DNA of 64,000 nt from Zygotorulaspora mrakii (Eukaryota; Ascomycota; Saccharomycetes; Saccharomycetales; Saccharomycetaceae). Of the stretch, positions 52,491-61,914 are shown piece by piece (the first letter of the stretch is position 1; every line of letters starts with the position of its first letter). The position numbers and the translations under genes are program-made. A model generated the notes under the pieces. The model saw only the letters and a list, made by a program, of their open reading frames with translations, searched no databases and had not been told where the DNA came from. The stretch lies in NCBI RefSeq assembly GCF_013402915.1, contig NC_050719.1, positions 806,001 through 870,000 of the forward strand. Reading direction: 5' to 3'.

Positions 52491-55400
52491 ATGTCGAATC
52501 ACAACCAAGGTATGAGTAATAAAAGCCAGGATAACTCAATTGTTGTGCCCACTACGGGAGGTAAAAACAATCCAAAGCATATTCATGTTGCTCACAGGAG
52601 ATCGCAAAGTGAATTAACCAATCTCATGATTGAACAGTTTACCTTGCAAAAGCAGCTCGAAATGGTTCAAGCACAGCAACAGCAACTATTGGCACAACAG
52701 CAACAGTTAGCACATCAAACTGGACAAATGTTCGCCAATAATCAACCAAGTGCTAATAACAGTCCAATTAATCCCAATTTTTTACCACCACATCCACATT
52801 ATAATAACAATAACTCTACAAATAATCCATCTGGTTATAGAAGCAGATCCCATTCAAGAAATAATTCTGGGTATTACGATAATAATATGAGTAATAGTGG
52901 TAATGCTAACAACAACAATTCGAACAACTCTTATACTCATAAAAAAACAGGATCGCAATCCAGCGGATTCGGTCATGCTAGAAGACATTCATTAGGTTTA
53001 AATGAAGCAAAGAGGGCAGCTGCAGAAGAGCAGGCCAAAAGAGTTGCTGGTGGTATTACTGTCAGAGTAGAAAATGTATCGTCTCCGCTATCGAGTAGTG
53101 AAAGTAAAGGGGATTCTGAAGGATTTTCTGAACCGCAATCAAATTTTAAATTTCCAGCCTCCACTTCAAATCAACAAGGACATCGTCGCACTAATTCAAC
53201 AAATAACTCGGGTGCTTTTAAGTTTCCTCCTACTCCGCAGACTCAATTAAATCAAAAGGAGAATGACAATGACGATTTCATACAAGTACCTTCCGGTCAT
53301 CGTCGTTCCAGATCGAAGAATACTGAGTTTTCGTCGGGCATTAACTCAAATTGGAGAAATCAATCGCAAACGCAAAACCAGTCATCTCCATTCCGTCATA
53401 AGTCTTCTAATTCAAGAGATTTTAATTATAATTCATTTACAAATTTAGAGCCACCACCAGTTTTTCAAGCAGGTCATAAACATCGTTCATCTAACTCGTC
53501 AGTGCATAGTTTTAATTCCTCGAATAACAATAATGTTAACAATCCAAATGCCAGAAAGTCTTTGTTTGCCCCTTACTTGCCCCAAGCAAATATTCCAGAA
53601 TTAGTACAAGAAGGAAGATTAGTGGCAGGTATTTTACGTGTTAATAAAAAAAACAGGTCAGACGCTTGGGTATCCACTGAAGGTGTTCTCGATGCAGATA
53701 TCTACATTTGTGGTTCGAAAGATCGTAATAGAGCTTTAGAAGGAGACTTGGTTGCCGTTGAATTATTAGTCGTCGATGATGTTTGGGATTCAAAAAAGGA
53801 GAAAGAAGAGAAGAAACGTAGAAAGGATGCCTCAAATCAGACTGATATCATTTCTTTGAACAGCAGTGATGATTATCACAACGACGCAAGTGCGACGGCA
53901 AACTTAACTGCAGGCATGCCATCTTCGACTACTGATGATGAGGAGCAAGCACCATCAAGTTCCAATGAAAACGCGGAGCATTCTCCATCCAAGGTTGGCG
54001 TTAGAAGAAAAAACTCATTGAAACAGCGTCCAACTCAGAAAAAGAACGATGACGTGGAGGTAGAAGGCCAATCACTATTACTTGTTGAAGAGGAGGAAAT
54101 TAACGACGATTTCAAACCTTTATATGCCGGTCATGTGATTGCAGTTTTAGACCGTATTCCTGGACAGTTGTTTAGTGGCACATTAGGTTTGCTAAGACCT
54201 TCTCAACAAGCTCATAACGATAATAATAAACCTCAGCAAGTACCTAAAATTGTTTGGTTCAAACCCACCGATAAAAAAGTTCCATTGATTGCAATACCCA
54301 CTGAATTGGCTCCAAAGGATTTTGTTGAAAACGCGGATAAATACTCTGATAAACTTTTTGTTGCCTCTATTAAACGTTGGCCCATTACATCATTGCATCC
54401 TTTTGGTATTTTGGTTTCAGAGTTAGGCGAAATCAATGATCCGAATACTGAAATTGACTCAATTTTGAGGGATAATAACTTTTTGTCGAATGAGTATTTG
54501 GATCCTAAAGATCCAACTGTTGAAAAGGCAGTGTTTCAAGCACTTCCTTTATCTGAAGATAATGTGAAATCCAGAAGACAATTTGTTAATAAAGAGGAAT
54601 ATGAAATAATTGCAATAGGTGAAACTATGAATTTAAGTGAACTTGCTTTGCATATCAAAAAGCAACCTAACGGTACAATAGAGTTAGGTTGTCATGTACT
54701 TGACGTAACTGCTCATGTTGAGGGAGATTCATCTCTTGATAGAAGAGCAAGAAAGAGATCTACCAGTGTATTTATGCCACAGAAATCAGTGGACTTACTT
54801 CCACAGGCCTTGAACAAATCTTTAACTCTAGAAAAAGATAAGGCTTCAGCAACGATTTCAATTGTTTATACTTTGGATGTAAATACCTTCAAAGTGAAAT
54901 CAACCTGGGTCGGAGAATCTATCGTGAGGCCCTCTAGCTTAATTACTATTGATGAAGTGACTGCAAGATGCAATAGCCGTAATTTAGATTCATTCTTGAT
55001 CACGCTAAAAAAAGTTGCAACTGCTTTTTATGCGGAAAGATTAAACTATCCAGAAGCTACCTTAGATTCCACTTTGTCGCTATTTGAAAGTCTCGATGAT
55101 GAAAAAGTAACTGTTGATTTGAACATATTAGACAGATCAATTGGCTCAGCAATAATGCGTGAAATTTCTCTTAAATTAGAAAGGTCGGTTGCCGAAAAGA
55201 TTTATACGAAACATGGAGATTTGGCTTTCTTGAGAAGACAAGCTCAACCTATCCATACAAAAATGACATCTTTCAAGAAGAAGCTTCAAAAATTCGGATA
55301 CGACGTTGATATAAGTTCCCCAGATGCATTAATACAGTCGATTTTGAAAATCAAGGATGATGATGTCAGAAGGGGCGTAGAGATACTACTATACAAATCC

Positions 55401-56258
55401 ATGTCAAGAGCAAGGTATTTTATTGCTGGTAAAGTCGATCCCGATCAATTTGGTCATTTTGCATTAAATTTGCCTCTATATACTCACTTTAGTGCACCAT
55501 TGAGGAGATATGCTGATCATGTAGTGCACAGGCAATTGAAAGCTGTTATCAATGATCAGCCATATAATGAGGATTTAGAATCTCTGAAGATTACCTCCGA
55601 ATATTGCAACTTCAGAAAAGATTGTTCCTTCGAAGCTCAAGAGCAAGCTATTCATTTGTTGCTTTGTAAGACAATCAACGATATGGGCAATGCTACTGGC
55701 CAACTCTTGACCATGGCAACTGTTTTGCAGGTCTACGAATCTTCTTTCGATGTTTTCATCCCTGAATTTGGAATCGAGAAAAGAGTTCATGGAGACCAAC
55801 TGCCATTAATTAAAGCTGAGTATGATCCATCTAATAGAGTTCTAGAATTACATTGGCAGCCTGGTGTTGACAGCGCGACTTTTGTTCCTGCTGATGAAAG
55901 AAATCCCAAATCATATAGGACCTCAATCAGGAATAAATTTAGGTCAACAACGGCAGAAATTTCATCGACTGAATTTCAGAAATCTAACAATAATGAACCA
56001 ATTATCAGCGAAAAGCTTGCCCAAGAACTTTCAAATTTACATCTCAACGTTCCTCAACTAAGACTACCAGAAATGAACAAAGACAGCGATCCTCTGGGAA
56101 GCATTATCGATACCACAATTACAAGTCAAAAAAATGACATGTTCATCCAAGAGATTCATGAATTGCAAAAAGTGCCTATACTTTTAAGAGCTGAAGTCGG
56201 GATGGCATTGCCATGTTTGTCTGTAAGAGCTGTGAATCCTTTTCTTAAGAGAGAATAG
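52491..56258 (+). CDS. SSD1: translational repressor Ssd1 (inactive RNase II-like)
   Basis: Ssd1 binds cell-wall mRNAs and represses their translation, under control of the Cbk1 kinase. The 1255-aa protein (S. cerevisiae 1250) has an N-terminal Asn/Gln/Ser-rich region with Cbk1-type sites (HRRSQS, HARRHS, GHRRTNS, HRRSRS). A cold-shock domain (about 365-430), a second OB region and an RNB domain (about 690-1010) follow. At the position of the four catalytic aspartates of active RNase II (DxDDA) it reads MNLSELALH (near residue 712), so the nuclease site is absent, as in known Ssd1. The end is VGMALPCLSVRAVNPF. ATG 52491. Counterpart of YDR293C. Confidence 0.96.
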   Translation: MSNHNQGMSNKSQDNSIVVPTTGGKNNPKHIHVAHRRSQSELTNLMIEQFTLQKQLEMVQAQQQQLLAQQQQLAHQTGQMFANNQPSANNSPINPNFLPPHPHYNNNNSTNNPSGYRSRSHSRNNSGYYDNNMSNSGNANNNNSNNSYTHKKTGSQSSGFGHARRHSLGLNEAKRAAAEEQAKRVAGGITVRVENVSSPLSSSESKGDSEGFSEPQSNFKFPASTSNQQGHRRTNSTNNSGAFKFPPTPQTQLNQKENDNDDFIQVPSGHRRSRSKNTEFSSGINSNWRNQSQTQNQSSPFRHKSSNSRDFNYNSFTNLEPPPVFQAGHKHRSSNSSVHSFNSSNNNNVNNPNARKSLFAPYLPQANIPELVQEGRLVAGILRVNKKNRSDAWVSTEGVLDADIYICGSKDRNRALEGDLVAVELLVVDDVWDSKKEKEEKKRRKDASNQTDIISLNSSDDYHNDASATANLTAGMPSSTTDDEEQAPSSSNENAEHSPSKVGVRRKNSLKQRPTQKKNDDVEVEGQSLLLVEEEEINDDFKPLYAGHVIAVLDRIPGQLFSGTLGLLRPSQQAHNDNNKPQQVPKIVWFKPTDKKVPLIAIPTELAPKDFVENADKYSDKLFVASIKRWPITSLHPFGILVSELGEINDPNTEIDSILRDNNFLSNEYLDPKDPTVEKAVFQALPLSEDNVKSRRQFVNKEEYEIIAIGETMNLSELALHIKKQPNGTIELGCHVLDVTAHVEGDSSLDRRARKRSTSVFMPQKSVDLLPQALNKSLTLEKDKASATISIVYTLDVNTFKVKSTWVGESIVRPSSLITIDEVTARCNSRNLDSFLITLKKVATAFYAERLNYPEATLDSTLSLFESLDDEKVTVDLNILDRSIGSAIMREISLKLERSVAEKIYTKHGDLAFLRRQAQPIHTKMTSFKKKLQKFGYDVDISSPDALIQSILKIKDDDVRRGVEILLYKSMSRARYFIAGKVDPDQFGHFALNLPLYTHFSAPLRRYADHVVHRQLKAVINDQPYNEDLESLKITSEYCNFRKDCSFEAQEQAIHLLLCKTINDMGNATGQLLTMATVLQVYESSFDVFIPEFGIEKRVHGDQLPLIKAEYDPSNRVLELHWQPGVDSATFVPADERNPKSYRTSIRNKFRSTTAEISSTEFQKSNNNEPIISEKLAQELSNLHLNVPQLRLPEMNKDSDPLGSIIDTTITSQKNDMFIQEIHELQKVPILLRAEVGMALPCLSVRAVNPFLKRE

Positions 56259-56798
56259 ATGCGTTTTATTAGGGACGAATACGTTATTGCTTACTTTGCA
56301 AGCTTTTGAGCACAATTAAATAACCCGCTTATTATATTGCTCTACCATTTTTTTTTATCATGTAATTTATCACCAGAAGAATTCTAGGACAGCAAGTTGA
56401 CATCTTTATTCAACATCAAGCTTGATATATTTTTATAGCAGTTTTTAAGCACTCTAAGAAAATTTATTATTAGGAAGGAATTTACAAAATCCGAATGATA
56501 ACATCATACCAAGCAGTTGAATTGTTAGAATGGGGAAGAAAAGAATGACGTAGTTGGAATTCATTTTTATTCGCCCTTGTTGCTGTAACCAGTTTTACGG
56601 GAATATTAGACTATCTGAAACTCACTCATCAGTAAGCCTAATTTATCTGTTGATCTTTTGATTTCTTCTGAACATTTTAATGTCGTACGGAATGAAAAAG
56701 AGCTTTTCAATAAGATTCGAAAGAACTTGTAGGTCAAGCATCAGTGCTCTTCCGCAAGAATACCCGTTCCATTCATATATTTGAGATTGCGCTCGAGG
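56259..56798. other. intergenic, SSD1 to RRF1
   Basis: This 540-base spacer contains SSD1 3' sequence and the RRF1 promoter, including a possible upstream open reading frame at 56680-56784, annotated separately. Confidence 0.5.
56680..56784 (+). other. possible upstream open reading frame of RRF1
   Basis: An ATG at 56680 opens a 34-codon frame ending 14 bases before the RRF1 ATG, in a different frame. The peptide is basic and Ser-rich at its start (MSYGMKKSFSIRFERT). If the RRF1 transcript starts upstream of 56680 this would reduce translation. It could also be outside the transcript. Confidence 0.3.
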
Positions 56799-57497
56799 AT
56801 GTTAGTAAGCCCTTCATTTACTCGATCGTATGCCCTGAGGCGTTGTTTTACCACTACTCGAAGTTTATTTAAGAAACACAGCGGTAGCAAGAAAAATGGC
56901 AGACAATCTCAATTAGAAGAAGACGAGACAGCAGTTGTCGATATTACTGAGTATGCGAAAAGAGCACAAACTGGTTTTCAAAACAGTTTAGAGGTTTTCA
57001 AGAAAAAACTCAACGAAGCTAAGCAAGGTGTCACAAATCCTCGTATATTTGATAGTCTGAAAATGCCAAATGGTATCATCTTCACAAATGTTGCATCGAC
57101 GTCTTTAAAAGGTAAAAACTCACTGTTGGTTACTGTCTACGATCCAAAAGATACAAAAAATGTAGTTAGTACCATTATGGCAGCTGGATTAAATTTAAAT
57201 CCTGAAAAAATTCCAAATAATGATCAGCAATTAAAAATATCTTTACCTCCACCAACAACTGAGTCTAGAATAAAATTGTGCAAAACTTTGAAAGTCGTCT
57301 TTGAGGAGTATAAAAACTCGTCTTCAAAGCATTCGTTAGACCATGTCAGAGGAGAAATATTGAAAGAGCTCAAATCTCTATTAAAGAAAGACGATTCTGT
57401 AAAAAAAGTAATTCAAGATATTGAAAAAACTCATAAAGGATATGTCGAAAAATTTCAGAATCAATTGAAACAAGCTGAGAAAAGTATCATGAATTAA
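56799..57497 (+). CDS. RRF1: mitochondrial ribosome recycling factor
   Basis: Rrf1 (Fil1) splits post-termination mitochondrial ribosomes together with mitochondrial EF-G2. The 232-aa protein (S. cerevisiae 230) has a strongly basic presequence (MLVSPSFTRSYALRRCFTTT). A two-domain RRF fold follows, with PNGIIFTNVASTSLKGKN in the beta domain and the long C-terminal helix VRGEILKELKSLLKKDDSVKK. I start at ATG 56799; the frame extends six codons further from TTG. Counterpart of YHR038W; convergent with MSC7 with 80 bases between stops. Confidence 0.93.
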   Translation: MLVSPSFTRSYALRRCFTTTRSLFKKHSGSKKNGRQSQLEEDETAVVDITEYAKRAQTGFQNSLEVFKKKLNEAKQGVTNPRIFDSLKMPNGIIFTNVASTSLKGKNSLLVTVYDPKDTKNVVSTIMAAGLNLNPEKIPNNDQQLKISLPPPTTESRIKLCKTLKVVFEEYKNSSSKHSLDHVRGEILKELKSLLKKDDSVKKVIQDIEKTHKGYVEKFQNQLKQAEKSIMN

Positions 57498-57577
57498 AGC
57501 TCTCTTTCTCTGTTGCATGTATATACCTACACATTGTATAATTGAGGGATTCCAAAATTCGAAATAGATGTTGCGTA

Positions 57578-59521
57578 TCACGTTGAACTCTTTGCCAATG
57601 ATATGATTGATTTTATACGTTGCCACAAGGAAATTGCGTATGACGCTGTAATAAAACTTTTCGTGAAGGACCAAGCCTTTCTGTTGCTTCGAATTGGATA
57701 GTCTAAAGGTTTTGGAATCTGAGTTGAAATGAATGGTAAGGTATCAAAACAGATACTCTTGGCGTTACAAAGGCCAAGTAAACCTTCTTCACCACCAAAC
57801 TTTCCATAACCAGAGCCATTGATTCCACCAAATGGTAATTGACAAACATAAAATGTTGCGAAATCATTGATTGCTACGTTACCTGTCTTTAGATTATTGG
57901 CAACGTAGTTACATTCTTTAATGCTAGCGCCAAAAACAGAGCCTCCCAAACCAAATGGTGCGGAATTTGCTATTTCAATACAGTCTTGGGTATCTTTTGC
58001 TCTCATGACAACTAGAATAGGGCCAAATACTTCATTTTGTGCGATCTCCATCTGAGGCGTAACATCAATCAGTAAAGTCGGTTTGAAATAATGGCCCTGT
58101 GGGTAGTTTGGATGACTATAAGGTGTTCCGCCTTGTAAGAGACGGGCACCTTTGGAGACCGCATCATTAACAAGATTTTCTAATTCGCTGAACCTGTTAT
58201 CTGAGATCATAGCACCCATATCAACATCTTCTAAATGATCAATATCTGAGCCTAATCTCAGTGGATTCTTCGACATACGATCATTTAATATTTCGACCAG
58301 TTTATCGTAATTTTTGTCACTCACAATCACTCTTTCAATACCAATACAGTTTTGACCAGACGATTGAAAGGTACCACGCATAATAATTGATGACAAAGCC
58401 ATCAGATCTTTGACAGAATCCAAAACAATAAAAGCGTCTTTACCACCTAATTCAACAACAACTGGAGTCAATGATTTTGCAGCGCATTGCAAAATATGGT
58501 GCGCAACTGGTTGACTTCCAATAAAGGTAATATGTTTGAATTCAGGATGCGAGGTAAAATAATTAGCGGTATCATCGTTTTTAGATGGTGGTAAACTGTA
58601 GAATAATTGAACCAGATCTGGATCTTCGCCACAAGCAGTTAGGCATTTCCGCATCATCTCAATGAAAAACTCAGATGACCAAACAACCTGCTCTGAACAC
58701 TTCACGACAATTGCATTACCTGTAAATAAGCCAGCAATTATTGGGCCCATCAAATTATGGAATGGGTAGTTCCACGAGACAATGGAACTTATTACCCCCA
58801 ATGGTTCATATCTGATTTCGGCACCTTTATACAATTTCATGAAAAAATTGGTTGGGCCAGGGCGTCTTGAAGGTTGTAAGACTCTTGGTCCGTACTGTAT
58901 AGTCCATTGTAATTTTTCCAAAGTGACTAGGATCTCCCCCATTGATGCATCCAACATCGTCTTACCAGAGTCTCTGCAAGCAACCCTAGCAATTAAATCT
59001 TGATTATCAAGAATATATGATTGTAGGGAAATCAGAACACGCAATCTGCGTTCAATTGAAGCATTTCTCCATTCTTCTTGTGCCTTTTTAGCGCGCTGGA
59101 TCATATTATCAACATCTTGGATATTTTTGGATTGAAAGGATCCCAAGTATTGACTTGTTGCAGGGCAGTAAGATTGAATTAGACCAGGTTTCTCGCTATC
59201 AAATACCGTGGTTGGAAATAGTCGCTTACCCTTCCAATGAACTTGGGCAGCTTCTGGAATCTGCAATGAGAATTTAACTGGTTTCACAACCGATCTACCA
59301 GAAGAGCTCCAAACTAATTTATAGAAAACATATAGTGTGAAAATTCCAGCCAAAATTGTTGTCAAAATTGCTACTCTCGGATTTCTCTGAGTGTGATCAA
59401 CGACGTTTTGCAATTGATAGTTAAGGAACTTCTGTTCCCTTTTTAACCATTGAGTCAGACAATTCTGTACTGTCATATTGAACTGCTTTACCATTTCAGA
59501 ATTGAGATAGATGTCTGACAT
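57578..59521 (-). CDS. MSC7: membrane-anchored aldehyde dehydrogenase-like protein Msc7
   Basis: Msc7 is an ER-localised aldehyde dehydrogenase family protein found in a screen for meiotic sister-chromatid exchange; its substrate is unknown. The 647-aa protein (S. cerevisiae 644) has a hydrophobic anchor at about residues 52-73 (VAILTTILAGIFTLYVFYK). A complete ALDH domain follows: ISSIVSWNYPFHN, VELGGKDAF with the catalytic Glu, SGQNCIGIERV with the catalytic Cys, and EVFGPILVV. ATG at 59519-59521; a TTG lies two codons upstream. Counterpart of YHR039C. Confidence 0.94.
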   Translation of the reverse strand: MSDIYLNSEMVKQFNMTVQNCLTQWLKREQKFLNYQLQNVVDHTQRNPRVAILTTILAGIFTLYVFYKLVWSSSGRSVVKPVKFSLQIPEAAQVHWKGKRLFPTTVFDSEKPGLIQSYCPATSQYLGSFQSKNIQDVDNMIQRAKKAQEEWRNASIERRLRVLISLQSYILDNQDLIARVACRDSGKTMLDASMGEILVTLEKLQWTIQYGPRVLQPSRRPGPTNFFMKLYKGAEIRYEPLGVISSIVSWNYPFHNLMGPIIAGLFTGNAIVVKCSEQVVWSSEFFIEMMRKCLTACGEDPDLVQLFYSLPPSKNDDTANYFTSHPEFKHITFIGSQPVAHHILQCAAKSLTPVVVELGGKDAFIVLDSVKDLMALSSIIMRGTFQSSGQNCIGIERVIVSDKNYDKLVEILNDRMSKNPLRLGSDIDHLEDVDMGAMISDNRFSELENLVNDAVSKGARLLQGGTPYSHPNYPQGHYFKPTLLIDVTPQMEIAQNEVFGPILVVMRAKDTQDCIEIANSAPFGLGGSVFGASIKECNYVANNLKTGNVAINDFATFYVCQLPFGGINGSGYGKFGGEEGLLGLCNAKSICFDTLPFISTQIPKPLDYPIRSNRKAWSFTKSFITASYAISLWQRIKSIISLAKSST

Positions 59522-59839
59522 TGTCAATTAAAGCTCAAAACAATCAAAGAGCATATGCTAAGTAAGTTTCGTTATTTTTCCCTAAGATCCGTTTACAAAT
59601 GTCATGTCACCGTTTCCCTCGTTTATGGAAATTGACAACAAGATATGCAAAAAACAACAACACAAGGACAACTGCCATTAACTAACCATATTCGTGCATA
59701 TTTAGTTCTTATTATTTGTATATTTACGTTTAAAAAATCTCATGGAGCCATTGCCTATTTTACTAGATTTGAAATCCATATTTAATGATTATATGATAAG
59801 TGGAACACTTCCCTGCGTCTATAGATAGATTTAAAACCG
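59522..59839. other. intergenic, MSC7 promoter and VMA10 3' end
   Basis: A 318-base AT-rich spacer between two minus-strand genes. Nothing further is recognised. Confidence 0.5.
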
Positions 59840-60337
59840 CTAAGCAGCATTGACATGCATTTCGGCCGTTGGCTTAATGACAGCTTCAACTAAAAGTCTG
59901 ACGATGTCTTGCTGTTTCTTGGCGACCACATCTTCAATTTCTTTCAAATCGCCTTGAACTTGAGCACTAGCTTCCTCCTCTAGTTTCCCTACACCACCTG
60001 CATTTTTAGACTCAAATTCCTTCAGATCTTTGTCCTTTTGAGCCTTGTATGCTTCAATTTCTTTTGCAGCGTCAGATTTGGCTTGCTTCAATTTGTCCTG
60101 TCTGTACTTTCTAGCCTTCGAAACGATCTCATGAGCCTCCTTCTCGGCCTTAAGCAAAGTTGCGATTCCGTTTTGTTGTGACTACGCATTACTGTTAGTA
60201 TCAACTAGCTAAACTATTGTCCCAGCTCAGCAGCGCGGGTGCTTGCAGCCGAAGCCTCAACCTTCGAAGTCCACGTCCCGGCAAACCACCGCACCCGGCT
60301 CAACTGGCCCATTGAAATATAACCATTTACATACCAT
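59840..60337 (-). CDS. VMA10: V-ATPase subunit G, two exons
   Basis: Vma10 is the G subunit of the V-ATPase peripheral stalk, forming a coiled coil with Vma4. The coding sequence is joined from exon 1 at 60335-60337, which is only the ATG, and exon 2 at 59840-60181. It gives 114 aa, exactly the S. cerevisiae length. Exon 2 continues SQQNGIATLLKAEKEAHEIV and is a highly charged helix with KARKYRQDKLKQAKSDAAKEI and FESKNAGGVGKLEEEA. The splice signals are canonical: GTATGT (60329-60334), TACTAAC (60194-60200) and TAG (60182-60184). Without the intron, the frame begins at a TTG inside the conserved region. Counterpart of YHR039C-A. Confidence 0.96.
60182..60334 (-). other. VMA10 intron, with a GC-rich structured core
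   Basis: The 153-base intron follows the first codon directly. It has a perfect 5' site GTATGT, branch TACTAAC and a very short branch-to-acceptor distance. The middle (about 60225-60310) is strikingly GC-rich compared with the AT-rich flanks. It holds a 7-bp perfect inverted repeat, 60236-60242 against 60291-60297, enclosing 48 bases with further self-complementary pieces such as CTTCGAAG. A stem here would shorten the effective distance from 5' site to branch point. Confidence 0.9.
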
Positions 60338-60536
60338 AATCCTTTCAACAGTTTATACCGGTCTTTTCAACTGGATGTTTGTTCATAAACAGAACTGAAT
60401 AGCTGAAGTTAGCATTTTTATCAAGGGGAGTTGCAGCCAAATATGCTAAAATTGTTACATGTCCGGATAATTAATGAAATCCGGGGTTGTACCGGACACA
60501 AATTTTATAGATTCGATGGCATTGAAACTTTTCAAG

Positions 60537-60544
60537 CTCATCGC
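60537..60544 (-). promoter_or_regulatory. PAC element of BCD1
   Basis: CTCATCGC on the plus strand is a perfect reverse complement of PAC, GCGATGAG, 80 bases before the BCD1 ATG. It matches ribosome- and snoRNP-biogenesis regulation. Confidence 0.6.
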
Positions 60545-60623
60545 ATGAAGAACAATGTAGATTGAAGCTGCAGATAAGACTGATCGAGAGCTTTTGCGGG
60601 CATTTTCAAGGACTAGCGAGGTC

Positions 60624-61829
60624 ATGGGAACTATGTGTGAGGTGTGTGGCGAGTTTGAAGCGAAATATAAGTGCCCGCGCTGCTTCAAGAGGACGTGCTC
60701 GTTGAAGTGCTCGAAGCTGCACAAGACGCAGAGTGGGTGCGATGGGAAGAGCCATGATCCTACTGTATACATTGAGAGTCGGTCACTCAAGGAAGCGGAT
60801 GATGAAGCGCATGAATCAAACGTGTTGGTGCAGCGAGATTTTAATTTTCTGACCAATATTAAACGTGAAGTTGAGCTCAAGAGAAGGGACGGCAAGACCA
60901 GAAACAAAAGAACATTGCAGGATAGCTTTGGGAGCCATAACAACGCTAGCAATAAGCGCGGAAGATTTAGTTCTGAGGACTGCCCAAGGATTATCCGGCG
61001 TGGTGTCAATTGTTTAGTGCTGCCGAGGGGTATGCAGAGATCTATGGCCAATAAGAGCAAATGGGATAAGGCGTTGGACCGGTTTGTATGGACGATAGAG
61101 TGGGTGTTGTTTCCGCCAATTTTAGATGCAGCACCGAGTGAGGTGGTCGGGAACAACTTTTCTCACACAAGTCACAGGATTAAGGAAGATGATACCCTCG
61201 TCGAGGCAATGGGTAAGATAATATATGACAAATGTCGTGAGTTTTACAATCTGAGAATCGAAGAAGATGGAACTAATACCGAAACAAAATCAACGAGATC
61301 ACAGGCCTTGGTCAAAAGTCGATTGAAGTTTTATACCAAGTGGTTCCCATATAATACAATGCAAGCATTAGATTCCAAAAAATTGATTGAATTAGATTCT
61401 TCGAAACCTATTTGCGAACTATTTAGAAACAAGACGGTGCTTGAATTTCCGACGATATTTACTGCCATTGATGAAACGGATCTTCCCAGTGAATATTCGG
61501 TAGTTGATGGACAAGACTTTGAGCACGCAATAAAAGGAGAAGAGACAACAACAGCACACAATGGAGGTGAAAGCTTGAGCGACTCTGATAGCGATAGTGT
61601 GCCCCTAGAGGAGAGCTATAAATTGGTTCCATCAAAGCGACAGACTACACAGATTGCAGATGCTGCACCTGCCCTAGAGGTTCCTCAAAAGAACGAACTC
61701 AAGCAAGCTTCGCCCATAAAGGCCGTTCCGACTCAGTCAGCACGATATAGTGAGAAAGAAGAGGAGGATGACGACAGCGATAGCGATGGATATGATCCTG
61801 GTATAACAATGGACTTTTTAGCAGGTTAA
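60624..61829 (+). CDS. BCD1: box C/D snoRNP assembly factor Bcd1
   Basis: Bcd1 is an essential nuclear protein needed for stability of box C/D snoRNAs, acting with Rsa1, Hit1 and R2TP. The 401-aa protein has an N-terminal zf-HIT zinc finger, CEVCGEFEAKYKCPRC then CSLKCSKLHKTQSGC (residues 5 to about 40). The conserved block IIRRGVNCLVLPRGMQRS and KWDKALDRFVWTIEWVLFP (about 130-180) follows. The C-terminus is acidic and Ser-rich. ATG at 60624, with another at 60633; the longer open frame starts at TTG. Counterpart of YHR040W; convergent with the desaturase with 85 bases between stops. Confidence 0.94.
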   Translation: MGTMCEVCGEFEAKYKCPRCFKRTCSLKCSKLHKTQSGCDGKSHDPTVYIESRSLKEADDEAHESNVLVQRDFNFLTNIKREVELKRRDGKTRNKRTLQDSFGSHNNASNKRGRFSSEDCPRIIRRGVNCLVLPRGMQRSMANKSKWDKALDRFVWTIEWVLFPPILDAAPSEVVGNNFSHTSHRIKEDDTLVEAMGKIIYDKCREFYNLRIEEDGTNTETKSTRSQALVKSRLKFYTKWFPYNTMQALDSKKLIELDSSKPICELFRNKTVLEFPTIFTAIDETDLPSEYSVVDGQDFEHAIKGEETTTAHNGGESLSDSDSDSVPLEESYKLVPSKRQTTQIADAAPALEVPQKNELKQASPIKAVPTQSARYSEKEEEDDDSDSDGYDPGITMDFLAG

Positions 61830-61914
61830 AGCAAATGCCATTTTCTTTTATGTACTACCGTTTTATCAGTTATGTATGAGACTCGATGTAAAGAAAAAAA
61901 ATCCCATGATAGTA

